Notes: generated by a model not told the origin, from the letters alone. Positions 51,708 to 60,757 are shown, numbered from the stretch's first letter. The stretch is DNA of 64,000 nucleotides from Paenibacillus sp. UNC499MF (GCF_900107975.1 NZ_FNVF01000003.1:315155-379154), one strand, 5' to 3'. Made by a program: numbers and translations.

Positions 51708-53093
51708 TCAAGTGCCCTGCGTAACGGGCTGCTGCTTGGCCTGCTCGGCGTCTTCCCTGCGGATCGTTTCCACTTTTTCTTCCGTACCGTCTTCTCCGTT
51801 GACATAAATCCGGTACGTCTGACCGTTCAGACTGCCGATAAATTCGTGGCAGAGCACTTCCTGATTGAGATCGTTGACGATAAGCGCCTTCGTATGACGG
51901 GCCACTTTCAACTGAGGGCTCAGGTGGCTTCTCGCCTCTTCTTTCGAAAGCTTCGGCTCCTGGTCGATATTTTTGTGATTGCGGTTGGCAAACACAAAAT
52001 CGGTCGCCTGAAGCCCAAGAATCTGACCGTCATCCAGAGCGACGTTAACGACAAGCTTCTCGGGATAAATGACGGTGTCCTTCTCTTGTCTGGCGAACGT
52101 CATATTGCAGATGTTCTGGTGACGGTCGAAACTGACCGCGGTCATATTTTTATAACCGTGCCGCTCCAGAAACTGTGCCGCCGCTTCGCGCGATTGCTCG
52201 ACCTGAAGGTTGGATGCCTTCACTTCACGGGGATTCATGAAGTAAATCAGTTGACCGCCTTTTTTCGTAAAATCCATCGAGATATCGCTGCCGTTATTTC
52301 CCGGCAGTGAGCATGTAAACGACTCATACTCGACGCCTCCGCTGCCGTTCTTGACCACATTAAAAATAGCCGGGTTGTTTACTCCGAGGAAAGCGGCCGC
52401 TCTCTTACGGACTTCCTGTTCGTCAATCTCGGGACCATCCAGCATTTGAGCCGTATATTTGGACTGGGTAGACAGAGTGAAAGGGCCTTCCTTCAGATCG
52501 TTGTATGCCCCGACTTTTTTGTCCACCGTCTTGAAGCCGTCAATAATGGTGTTGTCGTTCGGCTCCTTATTGGCACTGAGCGCCAGGTCCACATCCATCC
52601 AGCGCAGGTTATTGGCGATAACCTTCTCCTGGACTCCGCGCAAGTCCCCCGTAATTTCCTTGGAATGCTCATACAGGGTGCTCAGTGTTTTTAATTCGCC
52701 GTCCGTCAGAGGCTTTTTGGCCAAATCCCTCGTCGAGGTCTGGTAGCTGAACTTCGCCACGTTGGACAGGAATTCTTCCGTTTTGTTAAAAGGTAGCAGC
52801 CCAAGCGGCAGCTGGTTCACTTCGTTCTGCGCCTGGCTCGTCAGCCTCCAGACATTCACCAGACCTTTGCGGTAGGTGTCATTGGACGTGGAATTAATCG
52901 CCAGCGTGTTGCCCAGCTCCGTATGTAGCTTTTCGACATGATAGGACAAATCGTGAAAAGCGCGCTGATACTGGTTTTCCGCCTTAATGGAGACTTCATT
53001 TTTCTGCCTTTGCTGGGAATACCCCCAAACCCCCGTACCGACCAATGCCGCAGCGCACACCGGAAATAAAACCATACTCATTTTTCTGTACAT
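51708..53093 (-). CDS. ypeB: Germination protein YpeB
   Basis: 461-aa spore inner-membrane protein with an N-terminal helix (SMVLFPVCAAALVGTGVWGY) and three repeated PepSY-like domains in the C-terminal half (for example KKAVKFQ-free VRKRAAAFLGVNNPAIFN, SREAAAQFLERHGYKNMTAV, EEARSHLSPQLKVAR). YpeB stabilises and localises the cortex-lytic enzyme SleB. In B. subtilis sleB lies directly upstream; here that position holds a 51-aa Cys protein and prsW, so SleB must be elsewhere or absent. The start ATG is 9 nt from AAAGGAG. Confidence 0.93.
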   Translation of the reverse strand: MYRKMSMVLFPVCAAALVGTGVWGYSQQRQKNEVSIKAENQYQRAFHDLSYHVEKLHTELGNTLAINSTSNDTYRKGLVNVWRLTSQAQNEVNQLPLGLLPFNKTEEFLSNVAKFSYQTSTRDLAKKPLTDGELKTLSTLYEHSKEITGDLRGVQEKVIANNLRWMDVDLALSANKEPNDNTIIDGFKTVDKKVGAYNDLKEGPFTLSTQSKYTAQMLDGPEIDEQEVRKRAAAFLGVNNPAIFNVVKNGSGGVEYESFTCSLPGNNGSDISMDFTKKGGQLIYFMNPREVKASNLQVEQSREAAAQFLERHGYKNMTAVSFDRHQNICNMTFARQEKDTVIYPEKLVVNVALDDGQILGLQATDFVFANRNHKNIDQEPKLSKEEARSHLSPQLKVARHTKALIVNDLNQEVLCHEFIGSLNGQTYRIYVNGEDGTEEKVETIRREDAEQAKQQPVTQGT

Positions 53094-53159
53094 GCTTGTA
53101 AACTCCTTTCTTAGGCTTATTGCCGTTATTGTCTGCCTTCGAAAGGAAGTTTATACAGC

Positions 53160-53192
53160 AAAAAAAGCCTGCACGTCACATGCAGACTTTCT
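53160..53192 (-). terminator. Terminator after the small Cys protein
   Basis: Stem AAAGTCTGCA / TGCAGGCTTT with one mismatch, 7-nt loop, then a T7 run on the minus strand. Confidence 0.82.
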
Positions 53193-53220
53193 TGCTTTTC
53201 TTCCTGTCACTGGAGTTCGA

Positions 53221-53376
53221 TCAGTCTTCCGTTTCAACCTCTAAATCGTGCTCGTTATCACAAATGCAGCGTTTGAAGCCGGTCTCGATTTTGCCTTTGT
53301 CCCGGCGCCCTTTCAGGATAAATCGTTCTCCGCACTGTTTGCAGCGGATCGTAACTTTCACCCGGTTCACGGTCAT
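53221..53376 (-). CDS. Small zinc-ribbon-like protein
   Basis: 51-aa protein with CKQCGERF and a second pair CICDN, a probable Zn-binding Cys4 ribbon; the N-terminus is basic and the C-terminus acidic. The start ATG at 53376 follows AAGGTG by 5 nt. It sits between prsW and ypeB where sleB lies in B. subtilis. Function is unknown. Confidence 0.65.
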   Translation of the reverse strand: MTVNRVKVTIRCKQCGERFILKGRRDKGKIETGFKRCICDNEHDLEVETED

Positions 53377-53441
53377 GTGTTCACCTTCCGCGCCATCGCT
53401 TGCGCAACAAATAAGTGTTCTCACAACCAGTATGGTCACCT

Positions 53442-54140
53442 TCAGCCGATTTTAAACTCCTCTTCCCCGCGGATGATGCGGAGCGGAGAGCGGTCGTTGG
53501 CCCGGTCAACCTTCCAGAGTGTACGGATCCAGAGAAGCGTCATAAACGGCAGCATAAACCAGATCCAGTTATTGGCCGCCACCAGCAAAATGTAGTCGAA
53601 CGCCCCGTGCCATAAGATAGGCAGGAACAAAGAAGCGAGCAAATATTTGCGCTCATGGGTGCGCATAAATTTGGCTTTCCCGAGATAGTATCCCATCATG
53701 ACGCCGAAAAGCGCGTGTCCCGAAACGGGAAGCAGAGCGCGCATAAGCAGCGAGGACATGCTGATGCCGTTCGCGAACGCGTAGAGAATGTTCTCCAGCG
53801 TAGCGAATCCCAGGCTGACGGCCACGGCATAAACGATTCCGTCGTAGGGCTCATCAAACGAATCGTGGCGGTAAATCAAATGGTACACCACGAACCATTT
53901 CAGAAATTCTTCCAGGCCGCCGGAGATGAAGAAAGCGAAAGTAAAACGGTTATCCCCGCCAATTTCCTGCATAAACGAATTCTGAAGCACCATGGCCGGA
54001 ATAACGAGTAAAACCCCGCATAAAAACAGCTTGCCGACCAGATGAATCGGCTCCGTTTCGTAACGGTCCTTCAAATAAAAATAAGCAAGAAGGGAGATTC
54101 CGGGAGCGACTGCCGCCATTAGAACGGAAAACATGTTCAT
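53442..54140 (-). CDS. prsW: Intramembrane protease PrsW
   Basis: 232-aa polytopic membrane metalloprotease. The active-site elements GGLEEFLKWFVVYH (EE-x3-K), HALFGVMMGYYLGKAKF and HGAFDYILLV are present. In B. subtilis PrsW makes the first cut in the anti-sigma RsiW and so turns on sigma-W. An ECF/anti-sigma pair exists in this window (14102-15321), but a link is only possible, not shown. The start ATG is 7 nt from GGGGG. Confidence 0.93.
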   Translation of the reverse strand: MNMFSVLMAAVAPGISLLAYFYLKDRYETEPIHLVGKLFLCGVLLVIPAMVLQNSFMQEIGGDNRFTFAFFISGGLEEFLKWFVVYHLIYRHDSFDEPYDGIVYAVAVSLGFATLENILYAFANGISMSSLLMRALLPVSGHALFGVMMGYYLGKAKFMRTHERKYLLASLFLPILWHGAFDYILLVAANNWIWFMLPFMTLLWIRTLWKVDRANDRSPLRIIRGEEEFKIG

Positions 54141-54182
54141 CCCATTTCCCCCTTTCTGATCCGGTGAACGATTCCGTTCTTC

Positions 54183-55433
54183 TTATACCCAGCCACGGAA
54201 ACGGGCGGCTTCCGCCATTTTGCGAACGCCGGTCATATAGGCCGCCAGACGCATATCGATTCCGCGTGTTTTATGAATAGTATAGACATTTTCGAAGCCT
54301 TTTTCCATCACTTCTTGAAGTTTGGAATGAACTTCTTCTTCCGTCCAGTAATAACCTTGGTTATTTTGTACCCACTCGAAGTAGGAAACAACCACGCCGC
54401 CTGCGCTTGCCAGTACGTCCGGTACGAGCAGCACGCCGCGCTCCGTCAAAATTTTGGTCGCTTCGAGCGTAGTCGGTCCGTTCGCCGCTTCGACCACGAT
54501 GCCCGCTTTGATGCGATGGGCGTTCTCTTGGGTGATCTGGTTCTCGATCGCGGCCGGAACGAGAATGTCGCAGTCCTGCTCCAAAATTTCCGTGCTTGGC
54601 ATTACATTCGGGAACAAGTTCGTCACCGTTCCGAAGGAATCGCGGCGGTCGAGCAAATATTCGATATCAAGGCCGTCCGGATTGTACAAAGCCCCGTTCA
54701 CATCGGCAATTCCGACCACTTTGGCCCCGGCTTCGTGCATAAACTTGGACAGGTAACTTCCCGCGTTGCCGAAACCCTGCACGATGACACGTGCGCCTTG
54801 AAGCGGAATACCGCGCTTCTCCAGCGCTTTGTTGATCATGATCGTGACGCCTTTGGCCGTCGCCGTCTCACGGCCGTGGGAACCTCCCAGCACAATCGGC
54901 TTGCCTGTGATGAATCCCGGAGAATCGAACTCGCGGATGCGGCTGTACTCGTCCAGCATCCAGGCCATGATCTGGGAGTTCGTCATCACGTCGGGAGCCG
55001 GAATGTCCTTGTTCGGACCTACGAGCTGACTGATCGCCCTGACGTAACCGCGGCTGAGCACTTCCAGTTCGCGGAACGACATGCTGCGCGGATCGCAGAT
55101 GATACCGCCCTTGCCGCCGCCGTAAGGCAGATCCACGATGCCGCATTTAAGGCTCATCCAGATGGAGAGTGCCTTCACTTCGTCTTCGGTCACGCCCGGA
55201 TGAAAGCGGACGCCGCCTTTCGTAGGACCCACCGCATCGTTATGCTGGGCGCGGTAGCCCGTGAACACCTTGACCTTGCCGTCGTCCATACGGATCGGTA
55301 TACGAACCGTCAGCACGCGGAGCGGCTCCTTGAGAAGCTCGTACATCTCGTCGGAATATCCAAGTTTCTTCAAGGCTTCTTCAATAATCGTTTGAGTCGA
55401 TTCCAGCACGTTTAAGTTTTCGATGTTAGCCAT
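54183..55433 (-). CDS. gudB: NAD-dependent glutamate dehydrogenase
   Basis: 416-aa hexameric GDH that mainly breaks glutamate down to 2-oxoglutarate and ammonia in Bacillales. It has GGVRFHPGVTEDEVKALSIW, the catalytic lysine in DLPYGGGKGGIICDP, VIVQGFGNAGSYLSKFM (NAD loop) and GGVVVSYFEWVQN. The VKA repeat that inactivates B. subtilis laboratory-strain GudB is absent, so the protein looks active. The start ATG at 55433 is 8 nt from GAGG. rocG is an alternative name. Confidence 0.94.
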   Translation of the reverse strand: MANIENLNVLESTQTIIEEALKKLGYSDEMYELLKEPLRVLTVRIPIRMDDGKVKVFTGYRAQHNDAVGPTKGGVRFHPGVTEDEVKALSIWMSLKCGIVDLPYGGGKGGIICDPRSMSFRELEVLSRGYVRAISQLVGPNKDIPAPDVMTNSQIMAWMLDEYSRIREFDSPGFITGKPIVLGGSHGRETATAKGVTIMINKALEKRGIPLQGARVIVQGFGNAGSYLSKFMHEAGAKVVGIADVNGALYNPDGLDIEYLLDRRDSFGTVTNLFPNVMPSTEILEQDCDILVPAAIENQITQENAHRIKAGIVVEAANGPTTLEATKILTERGVLLVPDVLASAGGVVVSYFEWVQNNQGYYWTEEEVHSKLQEVMEKGFENVYTIHKTRGIDMRLAAYMTGVRKMAEAARFRGWV

Positions 55434-55470
55434 GTTGACCACCTCGTATATGTATTATGACGCAATGAAA

Positions 55471-55514
55471 ATAAAGCATCCTGCAAAAACAGTTGTTTTT
55501 GGAGAATGCTTTAT
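55471..55514 (-). terminator. Terminator between mecA and gudB
   Basis: Long imperfect inverted repeat: ATAAAGCAT / ATGCTTTAT ends and a CAAAAAC / GTTTTTG core. T-rich ends on both strands; probably ends mecA transcription. Confidence 0.6.
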
Positions 55515-55618
55515 GAAGCAGGTGCCGCCTATATCTTGTCCGGCATGCAGCCACCCGGAGCCGTGCACATTCGGGCAAGGTCGGGATTGGTCCGCGCCGG
55601 TAGTTGGAGTGTAAGGCA

Positions 55619-56224
55619 TCATGCGAAATGCCGGCATAATTCCTGGACCGCATTAGCTTCAATAACAGCTTTTCCATACTCTTCGAGCACGGCCTTCGTC
55701 ACGTTGGTCGCATCTCCGTACTCGGATAGGACGGCGATGAGCGTCTGAAGCTTGCCTTCCGGCAGATCAGTCGGTTCGAGCTGAAGGATCCATTTGTTTT
55801 TATACGTATAAAGCGCTCCACCATCCGTTAGCATCGGATTGACGACTTTTGAAGCACGCAGCAAATCTTCGAAATCGCGGAAGGCGTATGAAATGATGTC
55901 GCTGTGTTCCAGCGTTACTTCCATTTCGTACACTTCTTCGTCATCATGGTCATCCAGCAAATCCGCTTGCAAGGACAAGTCCATGCTGCCCCTGGTCACT
56001 ATGACGACCATTCCCTGGGCAGGGAGCGCAAAAACTTCTACAGCTAAAGGTCCTGCAGGTTCGAAACCCAATTCGGAATAGGCCTGATCCATCATGTCGC
56101 TGAAAAGATCGTGAACTTTGGGGATTTCCCTCCACATGTCATCTTTCTGGATGCCCCGTTCCGTCAAATCATCGAATGTAAGGAAAATCCGTATTTTATC
56201 CGGGCTTAAACGTTCGATTTTCAT
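55619..56224 (-). CDS. mecA: MecA/YpbH-family ClpC adaptor
   Basis: 201-aa adaptor that brings substrates to the ClpCP protease. It begins MKIERLSPDKIRIFLTFDDL with TERGIQKDDMW, has a long acidic linker (LLDDHDDEEVYEMEV) and the ClpC-binding C-domain (FRDFEDLLRASKVV, GALYTYKNKWILQL). MecA and YpbH (MecB) cannot be told apart here; position in this region is like ypbH. The start ATG is 8 nt from AGGAGG; an extended -10 promoter lies at 56346-56354. Confidence 0.93.
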   Translation of the reverse strand: MKIERLSPDKIRIFLTFDDLTERGIQKDDMWREIPKVHDLFSDMMDQAYSELGFEPAGPLAVEVFALPAQGMVVIVTRGSMDLSLQADLLDDHDDEEVYEMEVTLEHSDIISYAFRDFEDLLRASKVVNPMLTDGGALYTYKNKWILQLEPTDLPEGKLQTLIAVLSEYGDATNVTKAVLEEYGKAVIEANAVQELCRHFA

Positions 56225-56345
56225 GACAGGATCCTCCTTTCCATGACACCTCTGTTTGAATGGTTATAAACAAAATATGCCGGTTTGAAAACCATGGTGT
56301 GTGTGCTTGCGGAAACAAGCACGCTTATGGGTGCCACCTAGTATT

Positions 56346-56354
56346 AGTATACCA
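56346..56354 (-). promoter_or_regulatory. Extended -10 promoter for mecA
   Basis: TGG followed by TATACT (56346-56351). The ~120-nt leader holds a GTGCTTG/CAAGCAC hairpin. Confidence 0.4.
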
Positions 56355-56382
56355 TGTTAGAGCCAAAATGTTAGCTATGCGG

Positions 56383-56430
56383 CAAAAATTTAAAGGCACC
56401 TTCTCTGCGGAATGCAGAAGAGGTGCCTTT
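56383..56430 (-). terminator. Terminator after the 118-aa membrane protein gene
   Basis: Stem AAAGGCACC / GGTGCCTTT extended by CTGC/GCAG, followed by AAATTTTT on the minus strand. Confidence 0.75.
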
Positions 56431-56474
56431 CGGTCGCATGAGCTCCAGACGGAGCAGCCAGCGCGGCTTTACAC

Positions 56475-56831
56475 TCAGTGAGTCGCCGAGGAAGAAGTCG
56501 CGTTTTTCACCAGAATCTCATCTACGGCCGCTTTAACCTGCGAATCTTTGGCGATCAGGTTTTCCAGCGATTCCTTGCCGTCGGAAGAATGGGACGCGCC
56601 GGATGCGCGTGAAGAGCCGGAATTGTGATCCGCTTGGTGTTTGGACCCTTCCTTGCCGCCTTTTCCCGACACAAAATTTTTCGTCTGTCCGATCACATCG
56701 TTTAAGGAGCTGCCGATTCCGCTGCTTTCCGAGCTGAACATGGCGGACCTCATGCCTCTTATCCGCTTGCCGGCATACAAAGCCAGCGCGGCGCCCGCGA
56801 CGCTTCCGATAAGGAAAGTGCCTATTCTCAT
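56475..56831 (-). CDS. Small membrane-anchored protein with disordered tail
   Basis: 118-aa protein. An N-terminal helix (IGTFLIGSVAGAALALYAGK) anchors it; the rest is low-complexity, rich in Ser, Gly, Lys, Asn and His, with a short helical segment ESLENLIAKDSQVKAAVDEI. It is loosely like YtxH-type stress proteins but without a clear match. The start ATG at 56831 is 8 nt from TTGGAGG. An upstream CATACATT (56855-56862) fits a sigma-E or sigma-K -10, but no good -35 was found. Confidence 0.62.
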   Translation of the reverse strand: MRIGTFLIGSVAGAALALYAGKRIRGMRSAMFSSESSGIGSSLNDVIGQTKNFVSGKGGKEGSKHQADHNSGSSRASGASHSSDGKESLENLIAKDSQVKAAVDEILVKNATSSSATH

Positions 56832-56959
56832 CCCGTATCCCTCCAAGTTGTTAAAATGTATGAGTCTTGATTAGGGTGTGTCCGATCGGCGGGGGCCATG
56901 CGTCCCTAAAGTGGGAATAGGAGGGATTGGGTCCTTATCATTTCAGCCGTCAAGGGGAC

Positions 56960-57023
56960 AAAAAAACCTGACGAACCCCGTGACGAACGGCTTTATGCAC
57001 CGCGCGTCTTTGGGATTGTCAGG
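56960..57023 (-). terminator. Terminator after the 78-aa gene
   Basis: CCTGAC/GTCAGG plus AATCCC/GGGGTT helices enclosing a ~32-nt loop, then seven T residues on the minus strand. Confidence 0.45.
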
Positions 57024-57054
57024 AAGCGGCCGGGTTGCGGCCGGACTCCGTCTC

Positions 57055-57291
57055 TCAAGTTCCGGATGTATAACGGATTCCCCACCAGCCCAGGCCCATG
57101 ACGAGAAGAATGAACAAAAAGAGAAGCAGACGGTAAAACCAGCGCGTAACTTTGGCCCTTTCGGACGGATGTACCGAGCTTCTCGGCGGCAGGTAGTGGC
57201 TTTCTTCTTCATTTTCATTTTCATTGAATAAATCGTTTTCCGCGAGTATCGGCTGTTCGTACTCAATCCCCTGTGTCTTGTTGCCTTCCAT
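57055..57291 (-). CDS. Small C-terminally anchored membrane protein
   Basis: 78-aa protein with an acidic Asn/Glu-rich N-terminus (NENENEEESHYLPPR), a basic juxtamembrane segment and one C-terminal transmembrane helix (LLLFLFILLVMGLGWWGIRY). A tail-anchored topology is likely. It begins 6 nt after the CPBP gene, same strand. The ATG is 9 nt from GGAG. Family not recognised. Confidence 0.62.
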   Translation of the reverse strand: MEGNKTQGIEYEQPILAENDLFNENENEEESHYLPPRSSVHPSERAKVTRWFYRLLLFLFILLVMGLGWWGIRYTSGT

Positions 57292-57297
57292 GCCGGA

Positions 57298-57912
57298 TTA
57301 CTCCTCCTTGCCGTAACGTAAGATGCAGCCCGAAATAAAATCAATCATAAAATGGGCGAAAATAGCGGTCCACAAAGACCCGGTATGGATAAAAATCCAG
57401 CCGATCCCGTAGGAAATGCAAAAAACAAGCCCCGTCATCAGCCAATGCTGAAGATAACGGATATGGATGGCCGCAAAAACAATGCTCGTCCAGTAGGGGC
57501 CCATATAATGCTGAAGGCCCGCGCGGAACAGCAGTTCTTCGCATATCGACACCAGCAGGCAGATAACCGCGATATGCCACAGCGGACGCCTGCCGAAGAT
57601 GCGCTTGTTCACTCCCCCGTCATCCATGACTTCCTCGGGGACATATTTGGTTACGATCAGGTCCGCGGCCAGCACCGCCAGTGCGATACCGCCTCCCCAG
57701 AAGACGATCGACCAGCCGGGAGCCAAGCTGAAAAGACTCCGCCAGTCCGCCCCTTGAACGAGAAGCATAATAACGCCGATCACCAGCAGTATCGCCTGGG
57801 TTCCATATAAGTTAATAAGCAGCATCCGGTCATTGAGATCATCAATCCGGACGTCCGTCTTAATGCGGATATTTTTCAGCTCTTTCCATTTCCAGTTCCA
57901 TTTTCTCATCAT
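57298..57912 (-). CDS. CPBP-family intramembrane metalloprotease-like protein
   Basis: 204-aa polytopic membrane protein with the CPBP/Abi signature: EELLFRAGLQ (Glu-Glu...Arg), FAAIHIRY (His) and HFMIDF (His). Several helices (LLVIGVIMLLVQG, VFWGGGIALAVLAADLIV). It may be a prenyl-protein-type or self-immunity protease; substrate unknown. Similar to YpbD of B. subtilis. The start is ATG at 57912, 6 nt from GGAG; the ATG at 57975 has no clear SD. Confidence 0.82.
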   Translation of the reverse strand: MMRKWNWKWKELKNIRIKTDVRIDDLNDRMLLINLYGTQAILLVIGVIMLLVQGADWRSLFSLAPGWSIVFWGGGIALAVLAADLIVTKYVPEEVMDDGGVNKRIFGRRPLWHIAVICLLVSICEELLFRAGLQHYMGPYWTSIVFAAIHIRYLQHWLMTGLVFCISYGIGWIFIHTGSLWTAIFAHFMIDFISGCILRYGKEE

Positions 57913-58077
57913 GGTCCTCTCCAGGGAATTTCCCCTATTCAAGCCGTTTATTTGTCCGTGATTCCGATTCTCCATACCATCATCTTTATACTATTAACAT
58001 ACCATGAATCTCACATAGAGGAAATCTTGTCCTCTTAATAGAACGGATAAGTGCGGCAAAAGTTCCACGGGGGATCA

Positions 58078-58112
58078 TAAAAAAAGCGCCCATCCGCAGC
58101 GGATGTCGCTTG
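58078..58112 (-). terminator. Terminator after the rhodanese gene
   Basis: AAGCG and CATCCG / CGGATG stems around a CTG loop, then a seven-T run on the minus strand. Confidence 0.78.
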
Positions 58113-58169
58113 ACATTCACCAGGGTTAGGCACTTCGTTTCCTCAAAGGCATGACTCGTCTGGCCTCTC

Positions 58170-58496
58170 TTAATCGTAGGCAAAACCGCGCAGCATCGCC
58201 AAAGCCGCCATGCCGCCCCGGACATTCACCAGCTTGTCCGGATCGAAGCCGTTTCTTTCCAGGTACCCGCACACCATTTCGCTGCGCACACCGTGCGCGC
58301 ATACGACATACAGGTCGGCGTCACCCTCCAGCTCGTCCAATCTCTCGGGTATGGTATTCATGGGGATAAGCTCCGGCTCCTCCAAATGGTAATAGTCCCA
58401 TTCGTACGGCTCGCGGACATCGACGATTCGGATCTCTTTGAGCATTTCCGATTTGTCCAGGAGTTCAAGAAATTTTTCGGGCGCGATATGTTTCAT
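58170..58496 (-). CDS. Rhodanese-like sulfurtransferase
   Basis: 108-aa single-domain rhodanese. IRIVDVREPYEWDYYHLEEP is the CDC25/rhodanese core, and the active-site loop is VVCAHGVRSEM with Cys near residue 66. It likely carries persulfide sulfur. The start ATG at 58496 is 8 nt from AAAAGGAG. It is divergent from serA; a promoter lies at 58554-58582. A direct repeat TTACATG-CGC-TTACATG at 58515-58531 lies between promoter and start. Confidence 0.9.
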   Translation of the reverse strand: MKHIAPEKFLELLDKSEMLKEIRIVDVREPYEWDYYHLEEPELIPMNTIPERLDELEGDADLYVVCAHGVRSEMVCGYLERNGFDPDKLVNVRGGMAALAMLRGFAYD

Positions 58497-58553
58497 GCAG
58501 GCTTCTCCTTTTTTTACATGCGCTTACATGTGGAAAATTTTCAGTTTAACAGA

Positions 58554-58582
58554 AGAATAGCGAATATTAACTCCGATTACAA
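58554..58582 (-). promoter_or_regulatory. Promoter of the rhodanese gene
   Basis: TTGTAA (58577-58582), a 17-nt spacer and TATTCT (58554-58559). Confidence 0.5.
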
Positions 58583-58656
58583 GGGTAATAGTACGGATTT
58601 ATCAGCCTATTTGGCGTTTCGTTTGTTAAAACGGCGTGAATATTCGGGTAACCCTA

Positions 58657-58685
58657 TTGACACGTTGCCGGGGCCATGTTACATT
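58657..58685 (+). promoter_or_regulatory. serA promoter upstream of the T-box
   Basis: Perfect TTGACA (58657-58662), a 17-nt spacer and TACATT (58680-58685). Confidence 0.72.
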
Positions 58686-58691
58686 AAGTGA

Positions 58692-58984
58692 AACTTAACG
58701 ACATATACCACGTTAAAGCGTTGACGGAGACCCGTATGGTTGGACAGCCTTTCAGAGAGCCGATGGTTGGTGCAAATCGGCAGGACGCCTTCATACCAAG
58801 CACTCCGGAGCATTGAACCGAAGCGAAAGCCGCAGGTTCGATCGGCAGAACCCGTTATCGTTCAGGTCCCGACACGGACCGATAAGGCCTTGCGTGAGAA
58901 CGCCGGGTGAAGTAGGGTGGCACCGCGAAGATAACTTTCGTCCCTTCATACGGGTTACGTATGAGGTTCGGGAGTTTTTTTATT
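58692..58984 (+). promoter_or_regulatory. T-box riboswitch (serine type)
   Basis: About 290-nt leader before serA. Stem I has the AGAGAGCCG bulge and the distal loop GGTTGGTGCAAAT. GTATG/CATAC and GGAG/CTCC flank an internal loop whose 3' side reads CAAGCA, placing AGC (Ser) as specifier. The T-box GTAGGGTGGCACCGCG (58912-58927) and a terminator (58939-58984) complete it. Uncharged tRNA-Ser(GCU) should allow read-through. Confidence 0.88.
58939..58984 (+). terminator. T-box terminator in front of serA
   Basis: TCCC...CTTCATACG / CGTATGAGG...GGGA stem with loop GGTTA, then a T7-A-T4 tract, 16 nt before the serA SD. Confidence 0.85.
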
Positions 58985-59005
58985 TTCCAAGAGGAGGCTA
59001 TATAC

Positions 59006-60589
59006 ATGTTTAAAGTACTTGTATCGGATCCGATCAGCGATATGGGGATCCAAATGCTCTACGACGCAAGCGATGTTGAGGTGGACAAAAAACCGGGATT
59101 AAGCGAAGACGAGCTTGTTGCAATCATCGGCGAATACGACGCCCTTCTCGTCCGCAGCCAGACCAAGGTTACCCCGCGCATCATGGCGGCCGCTCCCAAA
59201 CTGAAAGTAATCGGCCGCGCGGGTGTCGGCGTCGATAACATCGACCTTGAAGCGGCGACTAAGAACGGCATCGTTGTCATCAACGCGCCGGACGGCAACA
59301 CAATCGCTACCTGCGAGCATACTTTCGCGATGATGATGTCGGTAGCCCGCTCCATTCCGCAAGCTTACAAAAAGACCGTCAGCGGTGAATGGGACCGCAA
59401 ATCGTTCGTGGGCGTCGAGCTCCGCAACAAAACGCTGGGCATTATCGGAATGGGCCGTATCGGAAGCGAAGTCGCCAAACGCGCCAAAGTCTTCGGAATG
59501 AAAGTGATCGGCTACGATCCGTTCCTGACGGAAGACAGAGCGGAGAAAATCGGCGTTAAGCTCGGCACGGTCAACGATATCGCGGCCGCGGCCGATTTCA
59601 TTACCGTCCATACGCCGCTGACGAATGAAACGCGCCATATCGTAGGCCCGGCTCAATTCGCCATCATGAAAAAAGGCGTCCGGATCATCAACTGCGCACG
59701 TGGCGGAATCATCGACGAGAACGCCCTCGTGGCCGCGATTGAAAACGGCACCGTAGTCGGAGCCGCATTCGACGTATTCGAACAGGAGCCGCCTCAAGCG
59801 AGCCATCCGTTCCTGAACAACCCGAGCATCATTGTCACGCCGCACCTGGGCGCATCGACCATTGAAGCTCAGGAAAACGTGGCGATCGACGTCTCGGAAG
59901 AGCTTCTGCATATTTTGCGCAACGAACCTTTCAAAAATGCCGTGAACATGCCGCCGGTACCGGCTACCGTGATGAGTAAACTGCAGCCTTACTTCAATCT
60001 CGGAGAAAAGCTCGGTCTTATCGCCGGTCAGCTGACCGAAGGACCTGTCAATGAAATCGTCGTCAGCTACTCCGGCGATCTTGCCGATGTCGACACGAAT
60101 CCGTTGACCCGTTATATCGTCAAAGGCGTTTTCACCCAGCATCTCGAAGGCATCAATCTCGTGAACGCCATGCATATGGCGAAATCCCGCGATATCAACG
60201 TCACGACACAGCAGTCGTCCACGACGGGAACGTTCACCAATCTCGTGACGATTACCGTAAAATCGAAGCAGGGCGACCGCACGCTGGCTGGTACGCTGCT
60301 GGCCGGTTACGGCGAGCGCATCGTGCGCATCGATCAATACCCGGTCGACTTTGCACCGGAAGGCTCGCTTCTTCTCATCTCCCACAACGACAAACCCGGC
60401 ATCATCGGCCGCGTAGGTACGCTGCTGGGCAGCAATGACGTGAACATCGCGACCATGCAGGTAGGCCGTACGGTAGTCGGCGGATCGGCGATCATGGTTC
60501 TGACCATCGATAAGACCGCTCCGAAAGAAGTTATTGCCGAGCTGGAGAAACAGCCGGAAATCGTCAACGTTCGCCAACTGGGCATCTAA
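59006..60589 (+). CDS. serA: D-3-phosphoglycerate dehydrogenase
   Basis: First step of serine synthesis. The 527-aa protein has the NAD loop [19 protein letters not shown], catalytic [13 protein letters not shown] (Arg) and [16 protein letters not shown] (His), an intervening ASB-like domain and a C-terminal ACT domain ([20 protein letters not shown]) that may bind serine. The start ATG at 59006 is 8 nt from GAGGAGG; the longer open frame overlaps the T-box terminator and is not coding. Control by a serine T-box at 58692-58984. Confidence 0.97.
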   Translation: MFKVLVSDPISDMGIQMLYDASDVEVDKKPGLSEDELVAIIGEYDALLVRSQTKVTPRIMAAAPKLKVIGRAGVGVDNIDLEAATKNGIVVINAPDGNTIATCEHTFAMMMSVARSIPQAYKKTVSGEWDRKSFVGVELRNKTLGIIGMGRIGSEVAKRAKVFGMKVIGYDPFLTEDRAEKIGVKLGTVNDIAAAADFITVHTPLTNETRHIVGPAQFAIMKKGVRIINCARGGIIDENALVAAIENGTVVGAAFDVFEQEPPQASHPFLNNPSIIVTPHLGASTIEAQENVAIDVSEELLHILRNEPFKNAVNMPPVPATVMSKLQPYFNLGEKLGLIAGQLTEGPVNEIVVSYSGDLADVDTNPLTRYIVKGVFTQHLEGINLVNAMHMAKSRDINVTTQQSSTTGTFTNLVTITVKSKQGDRTLAGTLLAGYGERIVRIDQYPVDFAPEGSLLLISHNDKPGIIGRVGTLLGSNDVNIATMQVGRTVVGGSAIMVLTIDKTAPKEVIAELEKQPEIVNVRQLGI

Positions 60590-60710
60590 GCACTTTTCGG
60601 CCGATTTAATCTGATCCGGCGCTTGCAACGTACGTCACGGCGCCGGTTCCTTCCTTATCCGGCCTGCGGAATGTTTCACGAACAACAAGATTTAAATCGT
60701 TTTTTCAACA

Positions 60711-60757
60711 AAAAAGGCGGAAAGCAGCTGAATGACTCAGCAGGCTTTCCGCCTTTT
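60711..60757. terminator. Bidirectional terminator between serA and resE
   Basis: 14-bp perfect stem AAAAGGCGGAAAGC / GCTTTCCGCCTTTT with an inner CTGA/TCAG helix; T-runs on both strands. The rest of the 339-nt convergent gap (60590-60928) shows no gene or other clear feature. Confidence 0.9.

Noticed and set aside
56317-56345. GGTGGCACC in the mecA leader as a T-box motif
   Set aside because: The following ACCGCG part, stem I elements and a terminator are all missing.
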